From: a bacterium
GTDB taxonomy: Bacteria > UBP7 > UBA6624
Reading direction: 5' to 3'
NCBI GenBank assembly: GCA_002716355.1
Contig: PBAU01000002.1
Location: forward strand, 32,000 to 95,999
DNA length: 64,000 nt
Positions 24,797 through 34,079 of the stretch are shown piece after piece; within the stretch, counting starts at the first letter, position 1; each line of letters opens with the position of its first letter. The notes beneath the pieces are model-generated. The model worked only from the letters and a program-made list of their open reading frames with translations, was not told the origin of the DNA and did not search any database. The position numbers were made by a program, and so were the translations under genes.

Positions 24797-24820
24797 TAAA
24801 CTTTTTTCAGATTGGCTTAT

Positions 24821-25036
24821 TTAGACTTCCTCGTAGAGGATTAATGCACCCGATACAAACATTGGGGTCCTAACATCATCTTCTTTTGACGCATCCATGG
24901 TTACACTAGAGCCATATTTGATGTCAATAATTTTTACTTTAGATTTGTTTGCCTTTAACCACTCGTTGATTTCTCGATCAAGCGGGGGTGTTCTATAGCT
25001 CCCTAAGCTAGATTCCATAAAATGTTTTACTTTCAT
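24821..25036 (-). CDS. Small protein, DUF2758/Cse60-like
   Basis: The 71-residue product (MKVKHFMES... ending VSGALILYEEV) has a strand, a helix with DREINEWLKAN, then KVKIIDIKYGSS and a closing ALILYEE strand. This pattern resembles the small Cse60/DUF2758 proteins, whose role is poorly understood. ATG 25036 is preferred over a TTG six bases upstream. It is followed after 24 bases by rsmA on the same strand. The family assignment is tentative. Confidence 0.45.
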   Translation of the reverse strand: MKVKHFMESSLGSYRTPPLDREINEWLKANKSKVKIIDIKYGSSVTMDASKEDDVRTPMFVSGALILYEEV

Positions 25037-25131
25037 AAGCAAATCTTAATTCCAAAAACAAACAAACCTAACCCAAGAACAGCAGATTCAAAAATTAATA
25101 TCTAATTATTCAGATATAAAATTAAAAATAT

Positions 25132-26055
25132 ATGAATCGTTTAAAAAGCATAAATCTACGTTTTTTGTTGATGCCCTTTGTTCTGGCTTTTATTTTTGCT
25201 TTTGAGGATATTGACACTAAAGAGAAGTCAAGCGAGGAGTTATGGGTTGTAAATTTTTTAGCTGAAGGAGTGGTTTTACCACCCGGTCAGATAGATTTGC
25301 CAAAAATAACTATCGATTACACAAAAACTGACCATGCCAAAATTGCTAAGAATCTTTTGGGTGCAGACATAGAGGCAGAAACCTCTGTCGGTTTAACCAG
25401 AGTTATCGATCAGGGTTTTCAAACATATGCAACCGAGGACGGCCGAGAATTATTGGTTTTTCCTCATGGTGGAATCACATTTAACCATCCTTTTGCCGGG
25501 GTGCATGAGTTGTTCCCATTAACCCGCACACAGGCAGAAAGTGTTCTGGATATTTTTAATAACAATTTTAATTATTTTCCAGAAGATGCCTCACTGGTCA
25601 ATACAGGAGAAATTAAACATCCAGAATATCAGTCTTTCAACAACAGTCAAGGATTACCGTTTGGTTACATTTATGAATATGGGCGTTATTTTAAAAATGT
25701 TCTCATTAAAAATGATGTAGTCAGGGCTTTAGTGGTTGGCGGAAGAGTTTGGGAATTTTCATTTTCCTGGGGCGATCAGCCTGTTGAGATTGAAGACACT
25801 GAGGCAACAATAATCCCAGCATGGTCTGCAGTTAAGGATGCCATCGAGTATGCGTATAGGAATTTTTACGCTGGAGAATATTACGCAGATGTATTTGTTA
25901 CCAAGGTTCAACTTGTTTATACTTTTGATGGCCTACAGGAGGCATGGAAAAAGGATGAACCAAAAAGATTAGTTCCGGCATGGGTGGTCCAGATAAATAA
26001 ATCGAATGAAATTATCTTAGAAGCTTTCACCGGTCAAGTTATTCCCATTTATTAA
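25132..26055 (+). CDS. Membrane-anchored or exported protein of unknown function
   Basis: The 307-residue product has an N-terminal hydrophobic segment (FLLMPFVLAFIFAF, about residues 11-24) and an otherwise soluble body. The C-terminal third (TKVQLVYTF...RLVPAWVVQINKSNEIILEAFTGQVI) has the rhythm of PepSY or YycI-like domains, where a strand with PAW precedes an interpreted residue set. I do not recognise a specific family. It diverges from the small gene at 25036 across 95 bases, and its stop overlaps the presumed start of glycerate kinase. Confidence 0.6.
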   Translation: MNRLKSINLRFLLMPFVLAFIFAFEDIDTKEKSSEELWVVNFLAEGVVLPPGQIDLPKITIDYTKTDHAKIAKNLLGADIEAETSVGLTRVIDQGFQTYATEDGRELLVFPHGGITFNHPFAGVHELFPLTRTQAESVLDIFNNNFNYFPEDASLVNTGEIKHPEYQSFNNSQGLPFGYIYEYGRYFKNVLIKNDVVRALVVGGRVWEFSFSWGDQPVEIEDTEATIIPAWSAVKDAIEYAYRNFYAGEYYADVFVTKVQLVYTFDGLQEAWKKDEPKRLVPAWVVQINKSNEIILEAFTGQVIPIY

Positions 26056-27214
26056 AAATACAAAGAATTTTTTAATTGCTTTAGATAGCTTTAAGGGAAC
26101 CATGAGTTCCACCGAAGCAGGAGATGTTGTTGCCCAGGCTATACTTCAAAAATACCCTAAATCAAATGTATTTGTTAAGAATTTTGCAGATGGTGGTGAG
26201 GGAACGGCAGATGTCCTGTTGGATTATTTCGATCATGAAGCTCACAAGGTTAAAACCCAAGGTGCCAACGGGAAGGATATTGATGCTTATTGGTATTTTT
26301 TGAAAAAAGAAAAAGTAGCCCTGCTAGAAATGGCTTCAATTGTCGGGATTTCAATGATTCCCAAGTCCGAATTAGATCCAGAGGCTTTAAGCACTTGCGG
26401 TCTTGCTCCAGTTATTATTGACATTCTTGAAAAAGGTATTAGAAAAATCTGGTTTACTGTTGGCGGAACCTCAACGGTTGATGCTGGACTTGGCTTGCTG
26501 AAAGGGATGGGCGTTTCCACACGGGAAGGGACATTTCCTAATTCATTATTAGCAGTAAAGAAAGATATTTTTTTTGATTTTAAAAATTTAGATTCGATGA
26601 TTTCAGATCTTAAAATACACCCAGCAAAAGGCAGCTGTTTGTTTCCTGATGTTTTTTTTGATATAATAGCTGATGTTCGCGCTCCTCTTTTAGGTAAGCG
26701 AGGTGCTGTTTTGGCTTTTGGCAAGCAAAAGGGTGCTACCCCTAAAAATATTCCTATTTTGGAACAAGGGATGGCTGATTTTGCTTGTATGGTTGAAGCC
26801 AAAGTCGAGGACTCGACCTTTTTGCAAACAAAAGGTTTGGGTGCTGCTGGCGGCATCGCTCTTGGGCTGGCCTTGCTTTTTAACGTGAATATTAAAAATG
26901 GAGCTGATTTTGTTATTGACAAAATGGGGCTCAGGGACGAGATGAGTAATTTTGATTTTGTGATAACAGGAGAGGGACAGTTTAACTCTCAAACCAAACA
27001 AGGGAAAGGGCCATGGTCTATTGCATCACTAGCTGTAAGTAATAGCACCCCAGTTTTGATTATTAGTGGTTTGAAAATTAAAGAAAGAAACAAAACAAAA
27101 GATTTTTCTTTCTTGGAGGTTTCTCAGACAGTCCCAAGAAACAAAAAAGAGGCACAATTAAATCTTTTCCAAGCTATGAGTGGATGGCTTGATGATAATG
27201 AGGTGAAAAAATGA
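26051..27214 (+). CDS. Glycerate kinase, probable ATT start
   Basis: From ATT 26051 the product reads (I/M)KNTKNFLIALDSFKGTMSS, which matches the family's opening VIAPDSFKGS. The first ATG (26102) would remove the conserved DSFKG. Between the in-frame TAG at 26018 and that ATG there is no ATG, GTG or TTG, so a rare ATT start (26051 or 26075) is the best explanation. Further family motifs are FADGGEGTADVL, VGGTSTVDAGLG and ITGEGQFNSQTKQGKGP. The enzyme phosphorylates glycerate to 2-phosphoglycerate. The ATT overlaps the TAA of the upstream gene, which suggests coupling. It overlaps the next gene by four bases. Confidence 0.82.
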   Translation: MKNTKNFLIALDSFKGTMSSTEAGDVVAQAILQKYPKSNVFVKNFADGGEGTADVLLDYFDHEAHKVKTQGANGKDIDAYWYFLKKEKVALLEMASIVGISMIPKSELDPEALSTCGLAPVIIDILEKGIRKIWFTVGGTSTVDAGLGLLKGMGVSTREGTFPNSLLAVKKDIFFDFKNLDSMISDLKIHPAKGSCLFPDVFFDIIADVRAPLLGKRGAVLAFGKQKGATPKNIPILEQGMADFACMVEAKVEDSTFLQTKGLGAAGGIALGLALLFNVNIKNGADFVIDKMGLRDEMSNFDFVITGEGQFNSQTKQGKGPWSIASLAVSNSTPVLIISGLKIKERNKTKDFSFLEVSQTVPRNKKEAQLNLFQAMSGWLDDNEVKK

Positions 27215-30075
27215 AACAAAACAAAGTAATTGATATGGGTTTGATTATTACTGAAACCTTTGCAGGTATTATGCAGAAAAATATTGCAAAAGCAGGAACT
27301 TTAAAAGATCTAGAAGCCAGTTTTTTAGAATATGAGGATGCTATTGGTTTAGATGCAAAAATATTTGTTAAAAGATATGCTATGAAGTTTTTATCAAATT
27401 GTGCTTTTATAAAAAAATGGGATGATGGTTGGGTTTTAGTTCCTCATAAGCTAAAAGCACACAAGCTAGCAAGAGAAATACTAGAAGAAAGCGGATCTTT
27501 TATGTTGGAATCCAAAATAAGAAGCCAAGTTGCTAAGCGACTCGGACAGAAAGTTAGTGAGACAAAGTTATATCTAGATATAGATGATGATTTTTCATTG
27601 GCGGAAGGCTTAAGGCAGGAAGATCAAATAGGCAGAGGTGCCATTTGGGGTTTGTGTGAATGGGTTTTGATTAATAATTTAGCAAAAACCCTTATTGAAT
27701 CCCGAGGTCCAATGAAAGAAAAAAGAATCATCAGCACATTGATCGAGAATGATTTAGTTACACAGGAAAAACAACCTGTTTTTTGCCCGCAGATAGACAA
27801 GAGATTTATAGCTGAATCAGGTAATTCATGGGATGTAGGAAAGGCAAAAAAGCAACCCCTTCAGACACCTAAAACCGGAGCTTTGGAGACCAAGATAAGA
27901 GAGGAGATAACAAGCAAGGTAGAAAGATTGCTGGAGAATCAGGCATCAGACAAGAGTTTTTCAAAACAGGAGATTACAACTGCCCTGATTGGTAGTGCAA
28001 AAAGTTCTAAAGGTTCTCATTACCAGGACATGCTGGACGAGATCCTTTCTGTTTTTGAGAAATCTAAAAAGATAACCAAGGTTCGATTCGAACTTAAAAA
28101 CCCATATTGGATTAAGTCTGAAAGCCTGCCAAAGATAGATGTAAAAAAATTAGATCTAATTTTTCCACTCCCATATTCCGAACATCAGCTTTTGGGAGAC
28201 GATATATTTAATGAAAATCTTTTTGCAAATCTCTCTGATCCAGCTTTGTATTGGTTGGACGGGGATTTTTCCGAACAGGGTTTTCCTGAGGTGGAGCCAT
28301 TGTTTATTTTAACTTTCAATGACTTTGTAAATGACGAGTTAAACTACATATCACAACCATTGGTTAATGCTATTCAGGCTTCATTGCTTGCATCTAATGA
28401 GTGGGGTGAATTTGTTTTACAAACACCCGACAAGCAAGAGCTTTCTATTTTGATTAATTTTAAGCATCAAATAATTTCAGGTATGGCATCCTGGGTTAAT
28501 GGCTATGCCCAACCTGGTGATGTTTACAATTTCGAATATCTCGGATCATCTACTTTCAGGCTTGTAAAAAATAAAGAGATTAAAAATCCATCACTAGATG
28601 ACGATGAACTAGAAAGATTACTCTCCTTACAGGCAGAGAGCAAACTAACACTCAAAAAACTTGTAATTGAAGTTTTAAAACATCACCCAGGTGGTTTAAC
28701 CTTCAGCGGTATATTTAATCGCTTAATGTTTATAAGAAGAATTTCAAGAAGATCTTTAATGAGTGAGTTGACAAAATTCTTTTGTTTTGATTGTAAAGAT
28801 GATAAATGGAAATATTATGAAAAAAGATCTGACCTAGGAGAAAAGTTTTCTGCTAGCTCTTTTCCAATTGCTGGTTTAAATACCAATTGTTGGATATTGC
28901 GTGAGGAAATGCAGCCCGAAGTTGGGGATTCATTGAATATGGTTTATGGGAAAGCAGCACATAATGATTTGTTTTGCATTGTTAATCCAAAAAATCAACT
29001 TACCAGTGTGTTTCGATTAGCCGTTAAAGGTAAAAAATGCACAATTCAAGATATTACAAGCTGTGAGCCAATGCCTTTAGATAATTTTGATATCCCAAAA
29101 GCAGGTCTGAATCAGATTGAGAATTCAGTTTTTTGTGACATTAACGAAGAGCTTGAAAGGGAGGTTTTGGATTCCGAAGTTTACGCAGGAATTAAGCAGG
29201 CCTTCACGACATTTGAACCTAATCCAAGTGTAAACCAGGAGGTTACAAGAAGCTTAGAGGAGCTAGAGAGTCTTTTGGAGGATTCTGGTTCCGTTAGTCC
29301 ATTCGGTGGCTTGGCATGGCAACTTCAGCAAAAATTTACCTGGCAGGAATTTCAAAAAGTTTTAGACTCAAAGATTTATTCTCAAGAGCATGAGGACCGT
29401 TTGGATGCAGGCAAGTTTGCAAGCTGGATGGCGAAAAGACCAATAGCATGGGACTCCGAATCGATTGTTTATCCAGCTGGACATGGGGAATTGTCAATCT
29501 GCATTCTGGAAGCATTGATTTCCATAATGCAAAATGCTGATTACACCATAGAGGAAGATTCACTTAACATTAGAACAGCCCTTAATAGCGATTTTGTTTT
29601 TAACTGGAGCAAACTGTTGTCAGACCAAAGAAGAATCAAGAAGATTGTTGACATGGAAGATAGTTTTGAATTAGTTGAATTTTTATCTGGCTGGTTTAGA
29701 CGAGTAGCCAAGATTATTGAACCTAGAAAATTAGAAAGTGTAATTAACAGGTTAAGTTTTCACCTGAAAGGTATCGGATCTGTCGATATTAGCGATAAGG
29801 ATTTGCCAGAATATTTAAAATCAGAAAAATCTTCCCTGACAGGTCTAAGTCTTTCTGGAGACAAGCAAGAAAAATCTGCAACTTTGTTTGCAGATTTTAG
29901 AGGATTTTCAAAAGCCAAGATTAAGAAAACATTAAGCCTAGCACCTTCAGTTCTTGTTGATGGGGGACTGCTTGTTTTTGTTTCATTTGAAAATCAAAAA
30001 GTAAACTTTAAAAATGGAAAGCTAGAGGACCAGATCTCAATGGGTTCAATAGTTGCTAAATCTTATATCGTTTAA
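27211..30075 (+). CDS. Large protein of unknown function with winged-helix-like segments
   Basis: The 954-residue product has no catalytic motif or membrane segment that I recognise. Several parts look like winged-helix or HARE-type helical domains: about residues 85-112 (LAREILEESGSFMLESKIR), 157-182 (TLIESRGPMKEKRIISTLI) and 484-530 (LVIEVLKHHPGG followed by an Arg-rich helix). Between them are acidic, mixed alpha/beta regions. It begins inside the end of the glycerate kinase gene (ATGA overlap). Its end overlaps the convergent amidase gene by 20 bases. A DNA- or RNA-associated role is only a guess from the winged-helix-like parts. Confidence 0.6.
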   Translation: MKQNKVIDMGLIITETFAGIMQKNIAKAGTLKDLEASFLEYEDAIGLDAKIFVKRYAMKFLSNCAFIKKWDDGWVLVPHKLKAHKLAREILEESGSFMLESKIRSQVAKRLGQKVSETKLYLDIDDDFSLAEGLRQEDQIGRGAIWGLCEWVLINNLAKTLIESRGPMKEKRIISTLIENDLVTQEKQPVFCPQIDKRFIAESGNSWDVGKAKKQPLQTPKTGALETKIREEITSKVERLLENQASDKSFSKQEITTALIGSAKSSKGSHYQDMLDEILSVFEKSKKITKVRFELKNPYWIKSESLPKIDVKKLDLIFPLPYSEHQLLGDDIFNENLFANLSDPALYWLDGDFSEQGFPEVEPLFILTFNDFVNDELNYISQPLVNAIQASLLASNEWGEFVLQTPDKQELSILINFKHQIISGMASWVNGYAQPGDVYNFEYLGSSTFRLVKNKEIKNPSLDDDELERLLSLQAESKLTLKKLVIEVLKHHPGGLTFSGIFNRLMFIRRISRRSLMSELTKFFCFDCKDDKWKYYEKRSDLGEKFSASSFPIAGLNTNCWILREEMQPEVGDSLNMVYGKAAHNDLFCIVNPKNQLTSVFRLAVKGKKCTIQDITSCEPMPLDNFDIPKAGLNQIENSVFCDINEELEREVLDSEVYAGIKQAFTTFEPNPSVNQEVTRSLEELESLLEDSGSVSPFGGLAWQLQQKFTWQEFQKVLDSKIYSQEHEDRLDAGKFASWMAKRPIAWDSESIVYPAGHGELSICILEALISIMQNADYTIEEDSLNIRTALNSDFVFNWSKLLSDQRRIKKIVDMEDSFELVEFLSGWFRRVAKIIEPRKLESVINRLSFHLKGIGSVDISDKDLPEYLKSEKSSLTGLSLSGDKQEKSATLFADFRGFSKAKIKKTLSLAPSVLVDGGLLVFVSFENQKVNFKNGKLEDQISMGSIVAKSYIV

Positions 30076-30571
30076 TTTTAGACCATGGAAATAATGGTCC
30101 AGGGTCCATTTTTCTTCCTGGAGCAATTTCGTTATGGCCTACAACATGCTTACATTGAGGATGTTGGCTGCGGATCCACAATAAAAGGGTATTAAGTGAA
30201 TTTAATTGTTGGCGAGGCCAGTTGCCCCATTTTCTTCCCGCTTGCACACTCCAGCCATATCGCCAAAAAGATTTTTTTTTATAAAAGCCAGGATTTATCA
30301 ATTCAATACCTATTGAAAAATCATTAACATTATCACGATCTTGAAAGCAAGAGGCCCCTGCGTGCCAGGCTTTCTTCTCGGTATCTAGCAACTGAAAAAT
30401 TTTTCCATTATGGCTTAAAACAAAATGAACTGAAAGCCTTCTTGCATTAAGGATGTGTAATGTTTGAGCCATTGAAGTTGTTGCTGTGTAATGCAAAACA
30501 ACTAACTCAGGTTTAATTTCCATGTTTGGATGATGCGCTGTTGGTTTTTGGTGAGCGTTCTTGTAAATCAT
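30056..30571 (-). CDS. N-acetylmuramoyl-L-alanine amidase, AmpD/PGRP type
   Basis: The product has the amidase_2 zinc site: VVLHYTA supplies the first histidine, FSIGIELIN lies in the middle, and HVVGHNEIAPGRKMDPGPLFPW supplies the later histidine and aspartate-type ligands. KAWHAGAS is also typical. Such enzymes cleave the bond between muramic acid and the stem peptide. ATG 30571 gives a 171-residue protein with no signal. An upstream start at 30649 would add a hydrophobic stretch (LAFLGVAHCCLFYFI) that might export it, but it would overlap the divergent permease gene. Location is therefore unresolved. Confidence 0.82.
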   Translation of the reverse strand: MIYKNAHQKPTAHHPNMEIKPELVVLHYTATTSMAQTLHILNARRLSVHFVLSHNGKIFQLLDTEKKAWHAGASCFQDRDNVNDFSIGIELINPGFYKKKSFWRYGWSVQAGRKWGNWPRQQLNSLNTLLLWIRSQHPQCKHVVGHNEIAPGRKMDPGPLFPWSKIKRYKI

Positions 30572-30622
30572 CTTAGTGTCAATTTTATTCAGATTGTCTT
30601 GAATAAAATAGAATAAGCAACA

Positions 30623-33037
30623 ATGAGCAACCCCCAAAAAGGCCAACATGAAGAACTAGCAAGAACATTAGGACTTTATGACGTTACCATGATTGGCGTT
30701 GCTGCCATGATTGGTGCTGGCATTTTTGTTTTAACAGGAAAGGCCGCAGGCATTGCGGGTCCAGCTTTTCTATTGGCATTTTTTTTAAATGGCATTGTTG
30801 CAATGCTTACTGCTGGCGCATATGCAGAACTAGGAGCATCCTTTCCAGAAGCGGGAGGTGCTTTTATGTGGGTCGCCCAGGGTTACCGGAAAGTGGTTTC
30901 CTTTATTGCTGGGTGGATAGGATGGTTTAGTCATGTTGTAGCTGTTGCTGTTTATTCATTGGGCTTCGGTGTCTATATCTTAGAACTATTTAATTTTTTT
31001 GGATTGGTGGATCATCCAGAGGAAATGGGGTCCAGCTATCAGCTCTATGTCAAGCTTGGAGCAATAGCAATTTGTGTAATTTTATCTTGGGTCAATTTTG
31101 TTGGAGTGTCCGAAACTGGAAAATTTGGATCAATAATGAGCACAGCAAAAGTTGTCATCTTGCTTTTGTTTGCAGTTTTTGGATTCATGCGTATTTTTCA
31201 AACTGATGGTTTTGTTCATTATGAACCTTTCTTTTTATCCACAGAAGAACACGCAAGTGCAATATTGGTTTTATTTGCAATGGGTATTACATATATGGCA
31301 TTTGAGGGTTATGAGGTAATTGTCCAAGCAAGCGAGGAAGTAAAAAATCCTGAAAAAAATATACCTAAAGCTATATTTCTGTCTATTTTAGTTGTACTGC
31401 CAGTTTATTTATTGGTCGGTGGAGCTTCGCTTGGAGCATTAAACATTGATGAGATTTCACCTTCTTTAAGTGCAGGTTTTTATGGCCTGGTTGAATCTTC
31501 TCAACAACCTGCAACCAATTACAATTTAATGGCATTTTTGGGCGAAAGGGCAGTCGTTGAATCTGCTAATCAATTTGTTCTGCCTTTCCCTTTTCCTGGC
31601 TCTAACTACACTGTGGGCATGTTTCTTGTTATATTAGCAGGCATAGCTTCAACAACATCAGCACTTAACGGAACACTGTTTTCTTCCAGCAGGGTTGCAT
31701 TTGCAATGGGCAGGGAGGGTTTATTGCCTTCGATTCTTGGAAAAATTCATCATGTTAAACGAACGCCATATATGGGTTTATTTTTTACTGCATTAATTGT
31801 TCTTGTGATCGTGGTTGCATTACCGCTTTCAGCAGTGTCTGCAGCGGCAAATGTTATGTTTCTTTTATTGTTTACATTAGTGAACATGACTTTAATCAAG
31901 CTTAGAAAAACCAAACCAAAAGTGGCAAGGCCATTCAGGATGCCATTGGTTCCTCTGTTGCCATTTTTAGCCATAGTTTTACAGATAGTTATAGCTATTG
32001 GTGTATTCTTTATTCCAAATTCACCTTTTGATGCGCATGGTGGCCATTCTGCAGGTGCCATTGCCTGGGGTGTGACGTTAGCTTGGATTATCTTGGGTTT
32101 ATTGTTATATGTCGGCCCATTTAGAAAGCTTCAACCAATGTCTAGATCCAGGATTGCAAGTCAAGATACCATTCATACGCCGCAAGGAAATAGCATATTG
32201 CTTGCATTGCCAAATTCTAAAAATCAAAAACCTTTAACACATCTAGCTGCAAGCATTGCAAAAGCACAGGACAGTTTAATCCATATTGTTTCGATTGCAA
32301 CCATACCAGAAACTACACCTTTAACTTTCGCTCCAAAAAAAGATATTCAAAAAAGACATGACTTAATCTCTTCCGCAAAGCAGGAGTTAGAGAAAAGTAA
32401 GGTGAAAATTAACAGCAGTGTTGTGGTTGGAAGGCACCCTGCTGCAGTGATATGCAATGTCGCAGATTTAAGAGGTTCTGATTTGGTTTTAATGGGCTGG
32501 AGAGGCGGTAAAAAGAAAAAAGGGTTGTTTCTTGGAGACACCCTTGACAGGGTTTTGGCTGATTCCTCTAAAACTCTTGCAATATTAAAACAAGGTAAAG
32601 AAACTGAATATAAGAATGTTACTGTGGCTGTAGGTTATGGACCAAATACACAAAAATCAATTGAAATTGGGGCAAGAATCGTTTCGTCTAATCAAGGCTG
32701 CCTTACACTGTTAGCCGTTGCAAAAAATGCCGATGAAAAAGATTTTGCTAAAAAAAGGTTGCAGGCATCAGCAATAGAAATTCAGTCAGTGTATAAGGAC
32801 TTAAAGGTGGTTCAGAGCATAATTAAATCATCCTCGATTAAGAAATCAATTATTAAATCATCCAAAGAAAGCGATCTTTTGATCTTAGGGGCAAGTGTAA
32901 ATGGTGTTTTGGATAAAGCCAGACTTGGAAATATCCAAGAAAGCATTGCAAGAGAGTCCAAAGGCAGTGTTTTAACTATTAGAGCGCCTGAGGGAAGGGT
33001 GAAAAGATGGTTACATAGGTTATTAAACGATGAATAA
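30623..33037 (+). CDS. APC-family amino acid permease with C-terminal universal stress domains
   Basis: The 804-residue protein starts with an APC transporter of about twelve membrane helices (residues 10-500). The first helix carries the typical GVAAMIGAGIFVLTG substrate-binding break, and AFEGYEVI is in helix six. A soluble tail (about 515-800) contains two Usp-like domains; the second ends in a strand-loop segment DLLILGASVNGVLDKARLGNIQESIAR resembling the ATP-binding G-x2-G-x9-G-S/T loop. The tail probably senses nucleotide or energy state. It overlaps the next gene by eight bases. Confidence 0.85.
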   Translation: MSNPQKGQHEELARTLGLYDVTMIGVAAMIGAGIFVLTGKAAGIAGPAFLLAFFLNGIVAMLTAGAYAELGASFPEAGGAFMWVAQGYRKVVSFIAGWIGWFSHVVAVAVYSLGFGVYILELFNFFGLVDHPEEMGSSYQLYVKLGAIAICVILSWVNFVGVSETGKFGSIMSTAKVVILLLFAVFGFMRIFQTDGFVHYEPFFLSTEEHASAILVLFAMGITYMAFEGYEVIVQASEEVKNPEKNIPKAIFLSILVVLPVYLLVGGASLGALNIDEISPSLSAGFYGLVESSQQPATNYNLMAFLGERAVVESANQFVLPFPFPGSNYTVGMFLVILAGIASTTSALNGTLFSSSRVAFAMGREGLLPSILGKIHHVKRTPYMGLFFTALIVLVIVVALPLSAVSAAANVMFLLLFTLVNMTLIKLRKTKPKVARPFRMPLVPLLPFLAIVLQIVIAIGVFFIPNSPFDAHGGHSAGAIAWGVTLAWIILGLLLYVGPFRKLQPMSRSRIASQDTIHTPQGNSILLALPNSKNQKPLTHLAASIAKAQDSLIHIVSIATIPETTPLTFAPKKDIQKRHDLISSAKQELEKSKVKINSSVVVGRHPAAVICNVADLRGSDLVLMGWRGGKKKKGLFLGDTLDRVLADSSKTLAILKQGKETEYKNVTVAVGYGPNTQKSIEIGARIVSSNQGCLTLLAVAKNADEKDFAKKRLQASAIEIQSVYKDLKVVQSIIKSSSIKKSIIKSSKESDLLILGASVNGVLDKARLGNIQESIARESKGSVLTIRAPEGRVKRWLHRLLNDE

Positions 33038-34079
33038 AAAAATATTATTTTTGCTGATTGGGTTTTTTGGTTTTTTTGGCTGCTACAAACCAACAATACC
33101 ATGGCAGATAACAGCCTCATCCATTGTTGACACAGGCCAACATGTAAGGGCAGCTGTTAACTGGAAAGGCGGGCCTGATGGAACACCAATCAATATCACT
33201 GTTATTTATGAGTTAAATATTGATGATAATCAAACAAATTGGCAGCCTATAGCTAGACACGATAATTGGAAAAATGTACAAAGTATTGATTTTTCAGAAG
33301 ACGGAAGCTTTGTCGTTTTGGCAGCTGATTCTAAAAATCGAGATATTTGGATTTGGGAAATAGGGAAACTACCGGTAGAGTTCACATCCAATAAAGATAT
33401 AGAGGGTGATGTTACCTTGATTCAGGATTCGATTGCTTTTAGAAAAAAAGAAGGCAAGGCCCATAATTTATTTGTCAAATCGTTAAATGGCCTTGATAAC
33501 AAAAGGTTAACCAATGGTAGCTCAACACGTTGGAATCTGAAAGCTTCAGAAAGAGAAGAGGGTGTTGTTCTTTTGCATAATGTTAGATCGAGAATGAATA
33601 TAGGTTTGTCTACTGTAGGAATTGATGGTTCTAAGCCACAACGTGTTTTTGATGAGGATGGACCTGAGGTTTCTTTTGATATTGCGGGAAACTATGTTGT
33701 TTTTTCCAATGAAAATAATTGGTTTTTGTGCTCTCCTGAAGCGGGAATGGATTTTTCAAACCCCGTATGTATCAAAAATGACGCCCCATCTGCTTTCGGT
33801 TGGATTGGGGATGTTTTCATAATTAATCAGGATCTTTATGGTGGGATAGTGGCAGATGAATCTTCGCCTAATGGTAATATTTTGTTATATGTTTTTAATA
33901 ATCAGATTTATGAATTTGCTTATGAGAATAATGTAATTAAACATGTGAAATCAGAAGGAGACAAGCTAAGTTTAAGCATCAACAACCCTATGTTTGGTGA
34001 TTTTTTTGCCATCCTTAAAATGGGTGAATTTGAACTTGAAGAACTTCCAGTTATTTACGCACCTGAATCTGATAGTTGA
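33030..34079 (+). CDS. Lipoprotein with TolB/WD-like propeller character
   Basis: The 349-residue product has a lipoprotein signal (MNKKILFLLIGFFGFFGC, with Cys18 as the likely lipidated residue). The body has repeated strand patterns such as SIDFSEDGSFVVLAADS, followed by DIWIWEIG, and later VSFDIAGNYVVFSNENN, as seen in TolB/WD40-like propellers. No enzyme motif is visible. It starts inside the end of the permease gene, so the two are probably co-expressed. Its 3' end overlaps the convergent LolA-like gene by 25 bases. Confidence 0.65.
   Translation: MNKKILFLLIGFFGFFGCYKPTIPWQITASSIVDTGQHVRAAVNWKGGPDGTPINITVIYELNIDDNQTNWQPIARHDNWKNVQSIDFSEDGSFVVLAADSKNRDIWIWEIGKLPVEFTSNKDIEGDVTLIQDSIAFRKKEGKAHNLFVKSLNGLDNKRLTNGSSTRWNLKASEREEGVVLLHNVRSRMNIGLSTVGIDGSKPQRVFDEDGPEVSFDIAGNYVVFSNENNWFLCSPEAGMDFSNPVCIKNDAPSAFGWIGDVFIINQDLYGGIVADESSPNGNILLYVFNNQIYEFAYENNVIKHVKSEGDKLSLSINNPMFGDFFAILKMGEFELEELPVIYAPESDS

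Noticed and set aside
26287-26922. A 211-residue open frame opposite glycerate kinase
   Set aside because: It has a shadow-like composition (many Ser, Pro, Lys) and no motif, while the opposite strand encodes a clear enzyme.
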